Source: DATBLE01 sp963808815 (lineage in GTDB: Bacteria > Actinomycetota > Thermoleophilia > Gaiellales > Gaiellaceae). Taken from it: a stretch of DNA of 64,000 bases. Location: positions 124,001-188,000 of the forward strand of contig CAWEGI010000016.1 of assembly GCA_963808815.1 (NCBI GenBank), written 5' to 3'. The notes beneath the pieces were generated by a model. It saw nothing but the letters and a program-made list of their open reading frames with translations, was not told the origin of the DNA and made no database searches. Both the position numbers and the translations under genes were made by a program. Shown here one piece after another: positions 41,776 through 48,924 of the stretch (positions are counted from its first letter, which is position 1; each line of letters begins with the position of its first letter).

Positions 41776-42681
41776 TCAGCAGCAGGTGTACGCGCCCGGC
41801 GGGACCACGTCCTCGGCGGGAGCGGGAAGCTCGGCGGCGGCCAGCGCGACGCCGTGGAGGAGGTCGTGCTCGCTCGCCTCGATCGAGCTCAGCTCGTAGC
41901 AGCGCAGGACCTCCCGCAGGATCGCCGCCCCGGCGACGATCACCGGAGCGCGCTCGGGCTCGAGCCCGGGCAGGCGGCGCCGCTCCTCCAGCGGGAGCGA
42001 GGCCAGCCTCCGAAGCTGCTCGTCCACGGCGGCGGCCGTGAGCACATGGCCGTGGACGCGCTCGGGGTCGTAGTCGACCAGGCCGAGATCGAGCGCAGCC
42101 AGCGAGGTGACCGTTCCGGCGACGCCGATCGCGGCGTCGACGGGCCACTGCGGGAGGAGCTCCCCGACGAAGGCGCCGGCGGCGTCGGCGTCCTCGCCGA
42201 AGCGTTCGGTCAACCGGACGCAGCCCACGTCGAGGCTCGTATGCCTGCCTGGAAGGATCAGCTCGGTCGAGCCGCCGCCGATGTCGACGATCATCGTCCC
42301 GGGGTCGAGCGATCGGTCGGAGGCGACCCCGCGGTACGTGAGCTCTGCCTCCTCGTCGCCCGAGAGGAGGCGCGTGGTGAACCCGTAGCTCCACTCGACC
42401 TCGCCGAGGAACGCCACGCCGTTGTCGGCGTCTCGCACGGCGCTGGTCGCGACCGCGAGCGTGCGCTCCACGCCGAGCTGCTCGAGCTCGCGGCGGTAAT
42501 CGGTGAGGACATTCCGGACACGTGCGATCGCAACCGGGAGCAGCTTGCGCCGCGTGTCGACCGCCTCGCCGAGGCGGGTGATCCGCAACCCGCGCTCGAG
42601 CTCGCGCACGGTGCCGTCCTCCACGTCTGCCACGAGCAGTCGGGTGGAGTTGGTGCCGAGGTCGACCGCGCCGACGCGCAC
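41776..42681 (-). CDS. ppx: Exopolyphosphatase / GppA family phosphatase
   Basis: 301 residues, actin-like ATPase fold: VGAVDLGTNSTRLLVADV (phosphate 1), VERTLAVATSAVRDADNG, VDIGGGSTELIL (phosphate 2), GVAGTVTSLAAL. Cleaves terminal phosphates from polyphosphate or pppGpp. Length matches the short mycobacterial/actinobacterial Ppx. It starts at GTG 42681, one base from the end of the upstream gene on the same strand. Confidence 0.9.
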   Translation of the reverse strand: MRVGAVDLGTNSTRLLVADVEDGTVRELERGLRITRLGEAVDTRRKLLPVAIARVRNVLTDYRRELEQLGVERTLAVATSAVRDADNGVAFLGEVEWSYGFTTRLLSGDEEAELTYRGVASDRSLDPGTMIVDIGGGSTELILPGRHTSLDVGCVRLTERFGEDADAAGAFVGELLPQWPVDAAIGVAGTVTSLAALDLGLVDYDPERVHGHVLTAAAVDEQLRRLASLPLEERRRLPGLEPERAPVIVAGAAILREVLRCYELSSIEASEHDLLHGVALAAAELPAPAEDVVPPGAYTCC

Positions 42682-42682
42682 G

Positions 42683-43006
42683 TCACGTCCTGGGGACGTA
42701 CGCGAGGACCGACCGCAGCGTTCCGAGCACCTCGTTCGTGGCGTCGACCAGCACGCGCGCTCGCGCGGTCGCGCGCTCGAGCCTGGCCAGTGCCGCCTGT
42801 AGCTCGTCCAGCTTCTGGGTCACGCGGTCCGCCTTGGCCCCGACCAGCTCGCCGCGGGCGGCGAGCAGCTCGGTGCCTGCGGCAGCGACGAGGGCGAGCG
42901 AGACGAAGGCCCGCCAGGCTCGCCAGGCGCGAATGACGACGAACGGCGTGCCGACGAGGATTGCAGCGAGCAGAAAGCCCAGCGCCGCCCAGAAAAGCAC
43001 GTCCAC
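42683..43006 (-). CDS. Membrane-anchored coiled-coil protein (DUF948-like)
   Basis: 107 residues from GTG 43006. One N-terminal membrane helix (VLFWAALGFLLAAILVGTPFVVI), a short basic stretch RAWRAWRAF, another hydrophobic stretch, then a coiled coil KADRVTQKLDELQAALARLERATARAR. Resembles DUF948-type proteins but is not firmly assigned. It is directly upstream of ppx and divergent from tRNA-fMet. Confidence 0.65.
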   Translation of the reverse strand: MDVLFWAALGFLLAAILVGTPFVVIRAWRAWRAFVSLALVAAAGTELLAARGELVGAKADRVTQKLDELQAALARLERATARARVLVDATNEVLGTLRSVLAYVPRT

Positions 43007-43011
43007 GGTGG

Positions 43012-43017
43012 TATACT
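43012..43017 (+). promoter_or_regulatory. -10 box for tRNA-fMet
   Basis: TATACT, 11 bases before the mature tRNA start. The -35 region is poor (CAGAAA at about 42989). Confidence 0.5.
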
Positions 43018-43028
43018 GCCGCTCGCGA

Positions 43029-43102
43029 CGCGGGGTGGAGCAGTCAGGTAGCTCGCCGGGCTCATAACCCGGAGGTCGCAGGTTCAAATCCTGCCCCCGC
43101 TA
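43029..43102 (+). tRNA. Initiator tRNA-fMet (anticodon CAU)
   Basis: 74 nt. The acceptor stem starts C1 opposite T72, leaving the unpaired first position that marks initiators; anticodon stem CCGGG/CCCGG has the three G:C pairs typical of initiators around CTCATAA; T-arm GCAGGTTCAAATCCTGC; discriminator A. CCA is not encoded. Confidence 0.93.
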
Positions 43103-43104
43103 CT

Positions 43105-43134
43105 AGAAAAGCCCCGCAAGCACGGGGCTTTTCT
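43105..43134. terminator. Bidirectional intrinsic terminator after tRNA-fMet
   Basis: Perfect 12-bp dyad AGAAAAGCCCCG / CGGGGCTTTTCT with a 6-base loop, T-run on one strand and A-run on the other. It separates tRNA-fMet from the integrase remnant. Confidence 0.9.
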
Positions 43135-43172
43135 CGTTCTGGCCCATCGCTCGGCGTTTGCTACCGCTTTTG

Positions 43173-43308
43173 CTACCCGGCCGCCCCGAACATGCGGGCC
43201 TCGGCCCTCTCGTCCGCTCCGGGGAAGAGCACCTGCGCCGCGTGGATGTACCGCTCCGTGATCGCACCCTGTGAGTGGCCGGCCCTCATCTGGACGTAGC
43301 CTGCGGGT
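43173..43308 (-). pseudogene. Tyrosine recombinase (phage integrase) C-terminal remnant
   Basis: The minus strand encodes VQMRAGHSQGAITERYIHAAQ and LFPGADERAEARMFGAAG, then TAG at 43175-43173. This is the last 45 residues of a tyrosine integrase, with the GHS box and the nucleophile Tyr in RYIHA. No N-terminal or Arg-box I sequence follows upstream; 43309-43500 contains no gene. The fragment lies 70 bases past the 3' end of tRNA-fMet, the expected site of an integrated element, so it marks a deleted element. Confidence 0.75.
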
Positions 43309-43500
43309 TGCCGGGGCGGCGTCGGTGACGAACAAGCCGGAGTCGGCGTCGACGGTGACGATGGTCGTCACCTCGGCGACTACGTGTTCGGCCCAGGGCA
43401 GTTCGCGACCGGCCGGACGATCGTCGGGATGAACGTCACATCTCGAAGACGATCCCGGCGCGAACTGAAGCTCGCGCCCGTAGTCAGGAACGTGGCCGCG

Positions 43501-43836
43501 TCACCGCTTCGCGGGCAACGAGCGGGCGTACGCAACGCCCAGTTCGACCCATGTCTGCAGCGCATCCACGGCCCGGACGTCGTCCCAGGCGACCCGGAGC
43601 CAGCCGGCCATCTCCCGACCGCGCATCTCCATCGGGCGGGCGTCGGTCTCGGCGACGAGCCGGTCGGACTCGGCGGGGTCGACGCGGACGAGCAACCCGC
43701 CCTGGCCGCTCGCCGCGACGGCCATGTTGCCGCCGACCAGGAAGGCGAGGCCGCCGAACATCTTCTGCTCTGTCAGGCCGCTTTCGCCGCCGACCAGCTC
43801 GCGGATGCGGGCGGCGAGCTCTTCGTCGTACGCCAC
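43501..43836 (-). CDS. TfoX N-terminal domain protein
   Basis: 111 residues from GTG 43836. Core YDEELAARIRELVGGESGLTEQKMFGGLAFLVGGNMAVAAS and RPMEMRGREMAGWLRV are the TfoX_N domain pattern (TEKKMFGG). TfoX regulates competence in gamma-proteobacteria, but stand-alone TfoX_N proteins are widespread with unknown role. A link to yifB/dprA in this window is speculative. The open frame extends to 44265, antisense-like and not used. Confidence 0.8.
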   Translation of the reverse strand: MAYDEELAARIRELVGGESGLTEQKMFGGLAFLVGGNMAVAASGQGGLLVRVDPAESDRLVAETDARPMEMRGREMAGWLRVAWDDVRAVDALQTWVELGVAYARSLPAKR

Positions 43837-43897
43837 GAGCTCGATCGTACGTGCGGCCTGTCGGCTTGCGCGACTCCGAGGCGTGGCAGGTGAACAC

Positions 43898-45058
43898 CTA
43901 GGCGGGGCCTTGCTCGCGCAGGAGCCACTCGGCGAGGAACGGCTCGATGATGCGGTACACGCCACCGTCGCCCCGGCCGACGATCTCCTTCCGGACGAGG
44001 GCGGCGAGCGCGGTCTGGAGCGTCGGAGTGGCCGGGAGGTCGCGCCGCTCGTGGTAGTCCGCCGCATAGACGCTGCGGGTGGGCTCGTCGGCGAGGGCCA
44101 GCATGACGAGCCGCTGGGCCCGGGGGGCGTCGTCCCAGAGCTGCGCGAAGTGATTGTGCTCGGAGCGGACGACCCGGGCGACGCCCTCCTCGACGTCGGG
44201 CGCCGAGGCCTCGCCGCCGGCCGGCATGAGCTCCCAAACGAAGTAGGCCAGCTCCTGGGTGCCATACGGGTGCCCGGCGGTCACCTCGAGGAGCCGGTCG
44301 AGTCCTTCGTCGGTGATGCCCTTGCCCGTCGCGGCGAAGCGGTCGCGGAGGAAGGGCGCGAACACCGCCGGCGCGATCGTCCCGATCTCGAGCTGTTTCG
44401 CACTGCGCCAGAACGGCTCGTTCCGGTCGTTGAAGATCCGCTCGAGCAGGTGCCGCTTGCTGCCCAGGTAGACGTGGCCCACGTCGGGCTGGGCCTGGAA
44501 CACGGCGCGCATCAGGTTGGGGAACCGCTTGTCGAGGGTGATGATCTCCTGGAACTCGTCGAAGACGATCACCACGCGCCGCTTGCGCTCGGCGGCCAGC
44601 TCGCCGAGTAGCTCGAGCAGTCGCTCGATGGTGTCGTCGATGTCGGCCCTGCGGCGACCGACCTGGAAGCTGAAGCGCAGCGAGCCGTCGCCGGGGTCGA
44701 CCTCGATCGACGGACGCACGCGCAGGCTGCGGAAGAGATCGGCCGCACGCTCGAACGCCTGACCCACGGGCGACGCGATGTCCGAGTAGATGGTCCTGGC
44801 CAGGGCCGCTGCCAGTCGCTCCTTCGTGGGCGTCGTCATCAGGTCGCAGTAAGCGACCAGCACCTTCCGACGCATCGCCTCCTGTGCGGCTCGCAGTACC
44901 AGCGACGACTTGCCGTACCGGCGTGGGGCATAGACGAGGACGTTCTGCCCGTTGCGCATGTCGGACACGAGCTCGCGGAGCTCGTCGTCCCGGTCGGTGA
45001 ACGCTTCGTCGAGGGCGAGGTCGCCGAAGGTGAAGGGATTGGTGACGTTCTTATCCAC
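43898..45058 (-). CDS. Archaeal-type AAA ATPase (ATPase_2 family)
   Basis: 386 residues. N-terminal FTDRDDELRELVSDMRNGQN, Walker A VYAPRRYGKSSLVL, Walker B VVIVFDEFQEI, sensor-like YLGSKRHLLERIF, then a winged-helix end (LVRKEIVGRGDGGVYRIIEPFLAEWL). This STAND-like archaeal ATPase group is frequent in archaea and mobile regions, usually as stand-alone signalling or defence-like proteins of unknown role. It lies between the integrase remnant/TfoX gene and a divergent TetR operon in AT-richer sequence, so transfer is possible. Confidence 0.82.
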   Translation of the reverse strand: MDKNVTNPFTFGDLALDEAFTDRDDELRELVSDMRNGQNVLVYAPRRYGKSSLVLRAAQEAMRRKVLVAYCDLMTTPTKERLAAALARTIYSDIASPVGQAFERAADLFRSLRVRPSIEVDPGDGSLRFSFQVGRRRADIDDTIERLLELLGELAAERKRRVVIVFDEFQEIITLDKRFPNLMRAVFQAQPDVGHVYLGSKRHLLERIFNDRNEPFWRSAKQLEIGTIAPAVFAPFLRDRFAATGKGITDEGLDRLLEVTAGHPYGTQELAYFVWELMPAGGEASAPDVEEGVARVVRSEHNHFAQLWDDAPRAQRLVMLALADEPTRSVYAADYHERRDLPATPTLQTALAALVRKEIVGRGDGGVYRIIEPFLAEWLLREQGPA

Positions 45059-45135
45059 GTGGGCATTATGGCTAGCGAGATAGAGAGGGTCCGACCACCT
45101 GATTATGCCTCAAGCCATTATGTAAAAAGCAATAG

Positions 45136-45174
45136 GTTGCAGTCCTGCTGCATCGCTGCAACACTTCTGTTGCA
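45136..45174. promoter_or_regulatory. TetR-type operator overlapping the tetR start
   Basis: TGCAAC-ACTTCT-GTTGCA (45157-45174) is a perfect dyad whose last base is the A of the tetR ATG. A third half-site GTTGCAG at 45136-45142 makes a second inverted pair with CTGCAAC at 45156-45162. TTGCAG at 45137 can also serve as a -35 with ACACTT near 45161. This fits auto-repression by the adjacent TetR protein. Confidence 0.65.
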
Positions 45175-45791
45175 TGAGCGAGCTCGGACCGGTGCAGGCT
45201 CCCGCGGTCGACGAGGAGCTTCGTCGCGCCACCATCGAGGTGCTCCGCGAGCGCGGATTCGCCGGGCTGACCCTCGAGCGCGTGGCGGAGGTCGCCGGCC
45301 GCGCCCGCTCCACGTTGTGGCGGCAGGGGTTGACGCGGGACGCCCTGATCCTCGGGCTCGTGGTCGACCTCGCCGACGACTTCCGCGCAACGATGTACCC
45401 GGTACTCACGTCGGGGGGCACCGGCCGGGAGCGGCTCGAGGCGGGGCTCGAGCAGCTCTGCGAGCTGCTCGACCGTCACCTGCCGCTGATGCTCGCGACG
45501 GACGAGGCGTTTCACCAGGCGACGGGGGCCGACGAGCCTCCCGACTACCTGCACCCCTTCATCCGGTTCTTTCGCGAGGGTGCCGAGGACGGCTCCCTGC
45601 CTGCCTTCGACGACGTCGTCGAGGCCGCGGACATCGCGTTCAACGGGGCTGCCTGGCCCTACGTCCACCTGCGGGGACGTCACGAGTGGACGGCCGAGCG
45701 GGCGCGGGCACGGGTTGTCGGCCTGGTCCTGAACGGCGTCGCCGGCGCGCAGGCGGTCCCCTCGCCACCCCGCCGAAAGGAGGCACGATGA
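45174..45791 (+). CDS. TetR family transcriptional regulator
   Basis: 205 residues from ATG 45174. N-terminal HTH: ATIEVLRERGFAGLTLERVAEVAGRARSTLWRQGLTRDALI. The C-terminal ligand domain is TetR_C-like. It starts on its own predicted operator and overlaps the HIT gene by ATGA. It probably represses tetR-HIT-permease. Confidence 0.88.
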   Translation: MSELGPVQAPAVDEELRRATIEVLRERGFAGLTLERVAEVAGRARSTLWRQGLTRDALILGLVVDLADDFRATMYPVLTSGGTGRERLEAGLEQLCELLDRHLPLMLATDEAFHQATGADEPPDYLHPFIRFFREGAEDGSLPAFDDVVEAADIAFNGAAWPYVHLRGRHEWTAERARARVVGLVLNGVAGAQAVPSPPRRKEAR

Positions 45792-46285
45792 CCATGACCT
45801 TGCCGTATCAGGAGCCGCTCGTCCCGCGCGAGCCCGCCGAACGACAGATCCCCGAGCCGCCGCGGCGCGGCGAGCCCGGCGGCCCGCCGTGTGCGATCTG
45901 CACGGGCGCTACGACGAGCCCCGTCTGGTCGGACGAGAACTGGACGTTGCACCCGCCGGTCGGAGGCAGCCTGCCGGGGGCCGTCTGGCTCGCGAGCCGC
46001 GTCCACGCCGACTCGTTTGCCGATCTGCCCGACGACGTCGCAGGCGACTTCGGCCGGGTCGCGGCGCGTGTCGAGCGGGCTGTCCTCTCCCTGGGCGGCT
46101 ACGCCCGTGTCCACCTCTACCGGTGGGGCGACGGCGGGGCCCACTTCCACGTGTGGTTCCTCCCGCGGCCGCTGGGGATGGTCGAGGCGTCGGGGATGAT
46201 GCTCCCGCTCTGGGAGGACGTCCTTCCGAACGTGCCCGACGAGGATCTCGCCGGCGCAGCCCGGCGCGTCGCAGAAGCGATGTGA
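45788..46285 (+). CDS. HIT-like protein
   Basis: 165 residues from ATG 45788. A CAICTG pair near residue 35 could help bind zinc. The core LPGAVWLASRVHADSFADLPDD, then GGYARVHLYRWGDGGAHFHVWFLPRP resembles the HIT fold (H-x-H-x-x motif), but the third His of HxHxH is Trp. HIT proteins are nucleotide hydrolases/transferases. With the missing His, catalysis is doubtful. It lies between tetR and a permease with 4-base overlaps on both sides. Confidence 0.7.
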   Translation: MTMTLPYQEPLVPREPAERQIPEPPRRGEPGGPPCAICTGATTSPVWSDENWTLHPPVGGSLPGAVWLASRVHADSFADLPDDVAGDFGRVAARVERAVLSLGGYARVHLYRWGDGGAHFHVWFLPRPLGMVEASGMMLPLWEDVLPNVPDEDLAGAARRVAEAM

Positions 46286-47535
46286 CCCAGGCACAGGCAC
46301 TCGCGCGCCGGCTCGGGACGGGTGACGCCGTGGTCATCGGGCTCAGCTCGATGATCGGGGCCGGCGTCTTCTCGGCCTTCGCACCGGCGGCTCAGGCTGC
46401 AGGCAGCGCCCTCCTGATCGGTCTCGCGTTGGCGGCGGGGGTCGCCTACTGCAACGCGGTGGCCTCGGCCCAACTCGCCGCGCAGTATCCGACCTCCGGC
46501 GGGACGTACGTCTACGGCCGCGAGCGCCTCGGGGAATGGTGGGGATTCACCGCCGGCTGGGGCTTCGTGGTCGGCAAGACCGCCTCGTGCGCCGCGATGG
46601 CGCTCACCTTCGCGTCGTACGCCGTCGACGGCTCCGAATGGGTCGTTCGCCTGGTCGCCTTCGCCGCGGTGGTCGCGCTGACGGCGGCCAACTACCGCGG
46701 GATATCGCGGACGGCCACGCTCGCGCGCGTCCTCGTCGGCGTCTCGATCGCGGCGCTCCTCGTGGCCGTCTGCGCGATTGCGGCGCACGGCGGAGAGGGC
46801 GCCGGCGGAGACGGGTTCTCGTCCTTCGGCCACGGCGGCGTCTACGGCGTGCTCCAGGCGGCCGGGCTGCTGTTCTTCGCGTTCGCCGGCTACGCGCGCA
46901 TCGCCACGCTAGGCGAAGAGGTCCGCGATCCGGAGCGGACGATCCCGCGCGCGATCCCGCTCGCGCTCGGCGTCACGATCGGGCTCTACCTCCTCGTCGG
47001 CGTTGCGCTGCTCGTCGCCCTGGGGCCTTCCGCGCTGGCGGCCAGCCCCCGGCCGCTGGCCGCAGCGGTGGACGTGGTCGGAGCCGCCTGGGCACTTCCG
47101 GTCGTCCGCGTCGGAGCGGCCGTCGCCAGTCTGGGCGCGCTACTCGCCCTGATCGCGGGCGTCGGCCGCACCGGCCTGGCGATGGCCCGGAACGGCGACC
47201 TACCCCGGTGGCTCGATTCCGTCCACCCGACCTACCGCGTGCCCGACCACGCCGAGCTGGTGGTTGCCGCGGTCGTCTCGGTGCTGGTCCTGACCACGGA
47301 CCTGCGCGGGGCGATCGGCTTCTCGTCGTTCGGCGTGCTCACGTACTACGCGATCGCGAACGCGTCGGCGTTCACGCAGGACCGGGCGCACCGCCGCTGG
47401 CCGCGCACGCTGAACCTGGCAGGGCTGGTCGGCTGCGCCGTCCTCGTCGTGACGCTCCCGTGGACCGCGGTCGTCGCCGGCGTCGGAGTGTTCGCGGCCG
47501 GCCTCGGCGGCCGGCTCGTGCTGCGCGGGCGATGA
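46282..47535 (+). CDS. APC-family amino acid permease
   Basis: 417 residues from GTG 46282. Begins RLGTGDAVVIGLSSMIGAGVFSAF (the GIG-like first helix of APC transporters), has YPTSGGTYVYGRERLGEWWGF, and about twelve membrane helices, with LGEEVRDPERTIPRAIP in the cytoplasmic loop. Transports an amino acid or amine with protons. It is controlled by the upstream TetR. Its stop overlaps ATG 47532, which lies in the sigma-factor frame. Confidence 0.88.
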   Translation: MTQAQALARRLGTGDAVVIGLSSMIGAGVFSAFAPAAQAAGSALLIGLALAAGVAYCNAVASAQLAAQYPTSGGTYVYGRERLGEWWGFTAGWGFVVGKTASCAAMALTFASYAVDGSEWVVRLVAFAAVVALTAANYRGISRTATLARVLVGVSIAALLVAVCAIAAHGGEGAGGDGFSSFGHGGVYGVLQAAGLLFFAFAGYARIATLGEEVRDPERTIPRAIPLALGVTIGLYLLVGVALLVALGPSALAASPRPLAAAVDVVGAAWALPVVRVGAAVASLGALLALIAGVGRTGLAMARNGDLPRWLDSVHPTYRVPDHAELVVAAVVSVLVLTTDLRGAIGFSSFGVLTYYAIANASAFTQDRAHRRWPRTLNLAGLVGCAVLVVTLPWTAVVAGVGVFAAGLGGRLVLRGR

Positions 47536-47595
47536 GTTTCGTCCGCCGGCTCGGTCCATTACCGGCGTACGGCCCGCGAGACGAGAGGAGCGACG

Positions 47596-47655
47596 ATGAG
47601 CAGGCATCCCAGCGGCAAGCGCATGGCCGCCGACCGGAAGAGGGCCGACGGCTGA
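47596..47655 (+). CDS. Possible 19-residue leader peptide
   Basis: ATG 47596 has GAGAGGAG at 47583-47590 as ribosome site and encodes MSRHPSGKRMAADRKRADG then TGA, 26 bases before the sigma gene. Basic and short. It may be an upstream ORF of the sigma gene or chance. Confidence 0.25.
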   Translation: MSRHPSGKRMAADRKRADG

Positions 47656-47681
47656 CAGCGGCGAGTGCATACGATGCCCTG

Positions 47682-48632
47682 GTGGAGTCGACCGCCGTCA
47701 CGCCGGCGCTCGAGGAGCTCGAGTCTTACCGGCGCGAGCTGCTCGCCTACTCCTACCGGATGCTCGGGTCGCCGTTCGAGGCCGAGGACGCCGTGCAGGA
47801 GACGCTGATCCGCGCATGGCGCGGCGCCGATCGGTTCGAGGGTCGGGCCGCGGTGCGCTCGTGGCTGTACCGGATCGCCACCAACGTCTGCCTCGATCAG
47901 CTCAAGGGCCGCGAGCGGCGCGCGCGGCCGATGGACCTCGGGCCGGCGGTGGCCCCGGCCATCGAGAACCTCAACGAGCGCTCCGAGGTGACGTGGATCG
48001 AGCCGACGCCGGATCCGGCCGACACAGTCGTGGAGCGCGAGTCGATCAGGCTCGCCTTCGTCGCCGCACTCCAGCATCTCCCGCCGCGGCAGCGCGCCGT
48101 GCTGATCCTCTGCGAGGTGCTGCGCTGGCAGGCGAGCGAGGCGGCCGAGCTGCTCGAGACCAGCGTTGCCTCGGTGAACAGCGCGCTCCAACGGGCCCGC
48201 GCGACGCTGGAGGCGGAAGCCGTGAGCGTCGACGACCCGGCGCCGGAGCTGGGCGATGAAGAGCGCGAGCTGCTCGCCCGCTTCGTCGAGGCGTTCGAGG
48301 CCTACGACATCGACCGACTGACGGCGTTGATCCACGAGGACGCGACCCAGTCGATGCCGCCGTACGACCTCTGGCTCTCGGGCCGCGACGACATCTTCAC
48401 CTGGTGGTTCGGCCCCGGCATCGGCTGCAAGGGCTCACGCGTCATCCCGACCGTCTCCGCAAACGGCTCGCCGGCGTTCGGCCAGTACAAGCCGAGCGAG
48501 GACGGAGGGCACGAACCGTGGGCGCTGATCGTTCTCGAGCTCTCGGACGGGCGGATCGAGGAGCTGACCTTCTTCCTCGACACCGAGCGGCTCTTCCCGC
48601 TGTTCGGCCTACCCCCGCGGATCGACTCGTAG
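47682..48632 (+). CDS. ECF RNA polymerase sigma factor, SigX5/SigG type with SnoaL-like tail
   Basis: 316 residues from GTG 47682; ATG 47532 in frame overlaps the permease stop and would add 50 low-complexity residues. Sigma2 domain YSYRMLGSPFEAEDAVQETLIRAWRG, linker, sigma4 HLPPRQRAVLILCEVLRWQASEAAELL. Residues 200-316 form a SnoaL-like cone fold (ELLARFVEAFEAYDIDRLTALIHEDA), the hallmark of TIGR02960-type sigma factors, in which the C-terminal domain replaces an anti-sigma factor as regulator. Confidence 0.88.
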   Translation: MESTAVTPALEELESYRRELLAYSYRMLGSPFEAEDAVQETLIRAWRGADRFEGRAAVRSWLYRIATNVCLDQLKGRERRARPMDLGPAVAPAIENLNERSEVTWIEPTPDPADTVVERESIRLAFVAALQHLPPRQRAVLILCEVLRWQASEAAELLETSVASVNSALQRARATLEAEAVSVDDPAPELGDEERELLARFVEAFEAYDIDRLTALIHEDATQSMPPYDLWLSGRDDIFTWWFGPGIGCKGSRVIPTVSANGSPAFGQYKPSEDGGHEPWALIVLELSDGRIEELTFFLDTERLFPLFGLPPRIDS

Positions 48633-48815
48633 CATCGGCTCGAGCCCGGCGAAGGCGATCAGCCGGCGAAGAGCGGGGGAGGGGTCGCGCAGGAGGACGT
48701 GCCGACCCATTCGGCGGGCGGCCAACTGCCGCCGCGCGAGCAGGTCGAGGGTCGCGACGTCCGCCTTCAGCACGGCAGCGTCGACCACGATCCCGGCCGG
48801 ATCCGGCTGAGCCAT
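48609..48815 (-). CDS. Short STAS-domain-like protein
   Basis: 68 residues from ATG 48815. PDPAGIVVDAAVLKADVATLDLLARRQLAARRMGRHVLLRD and LRRLIAFAGLEPML match the second half of a STAS (anti-anti-sigma) domain, with the helix that normally carries the phosphorylatable Ser region. It overlaps the sigma gene's 3' end by 24 bases in convergent orientation. Shortness suggests a minimal or degraded antagonist. Confidence 0.6.
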   Translation of the reverse strand: MAQPDPAGIVVDAAVLKADVATLDLLARRQLAARRMGRHVLLRDPSPALRRLIAFAGLEPMLRVDPRG

Positions 48816-48924
48816 CGACAGTGGGACCGCTCGAGGCCCCGAAACTCATCGCGATCAGCACGCTCGAGCGACCGATGAATTTCGACGTCTGGGTGCGTCC
48901 GACCTGTAGAAACGAAAGACGCGA

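Noticed and set aside
43309..43500. Further integrase sequence upstream of the remnant
   Set aside because: Neither strand shows Arg-box I, N-terminal arm-binding domain or a continuing frame.
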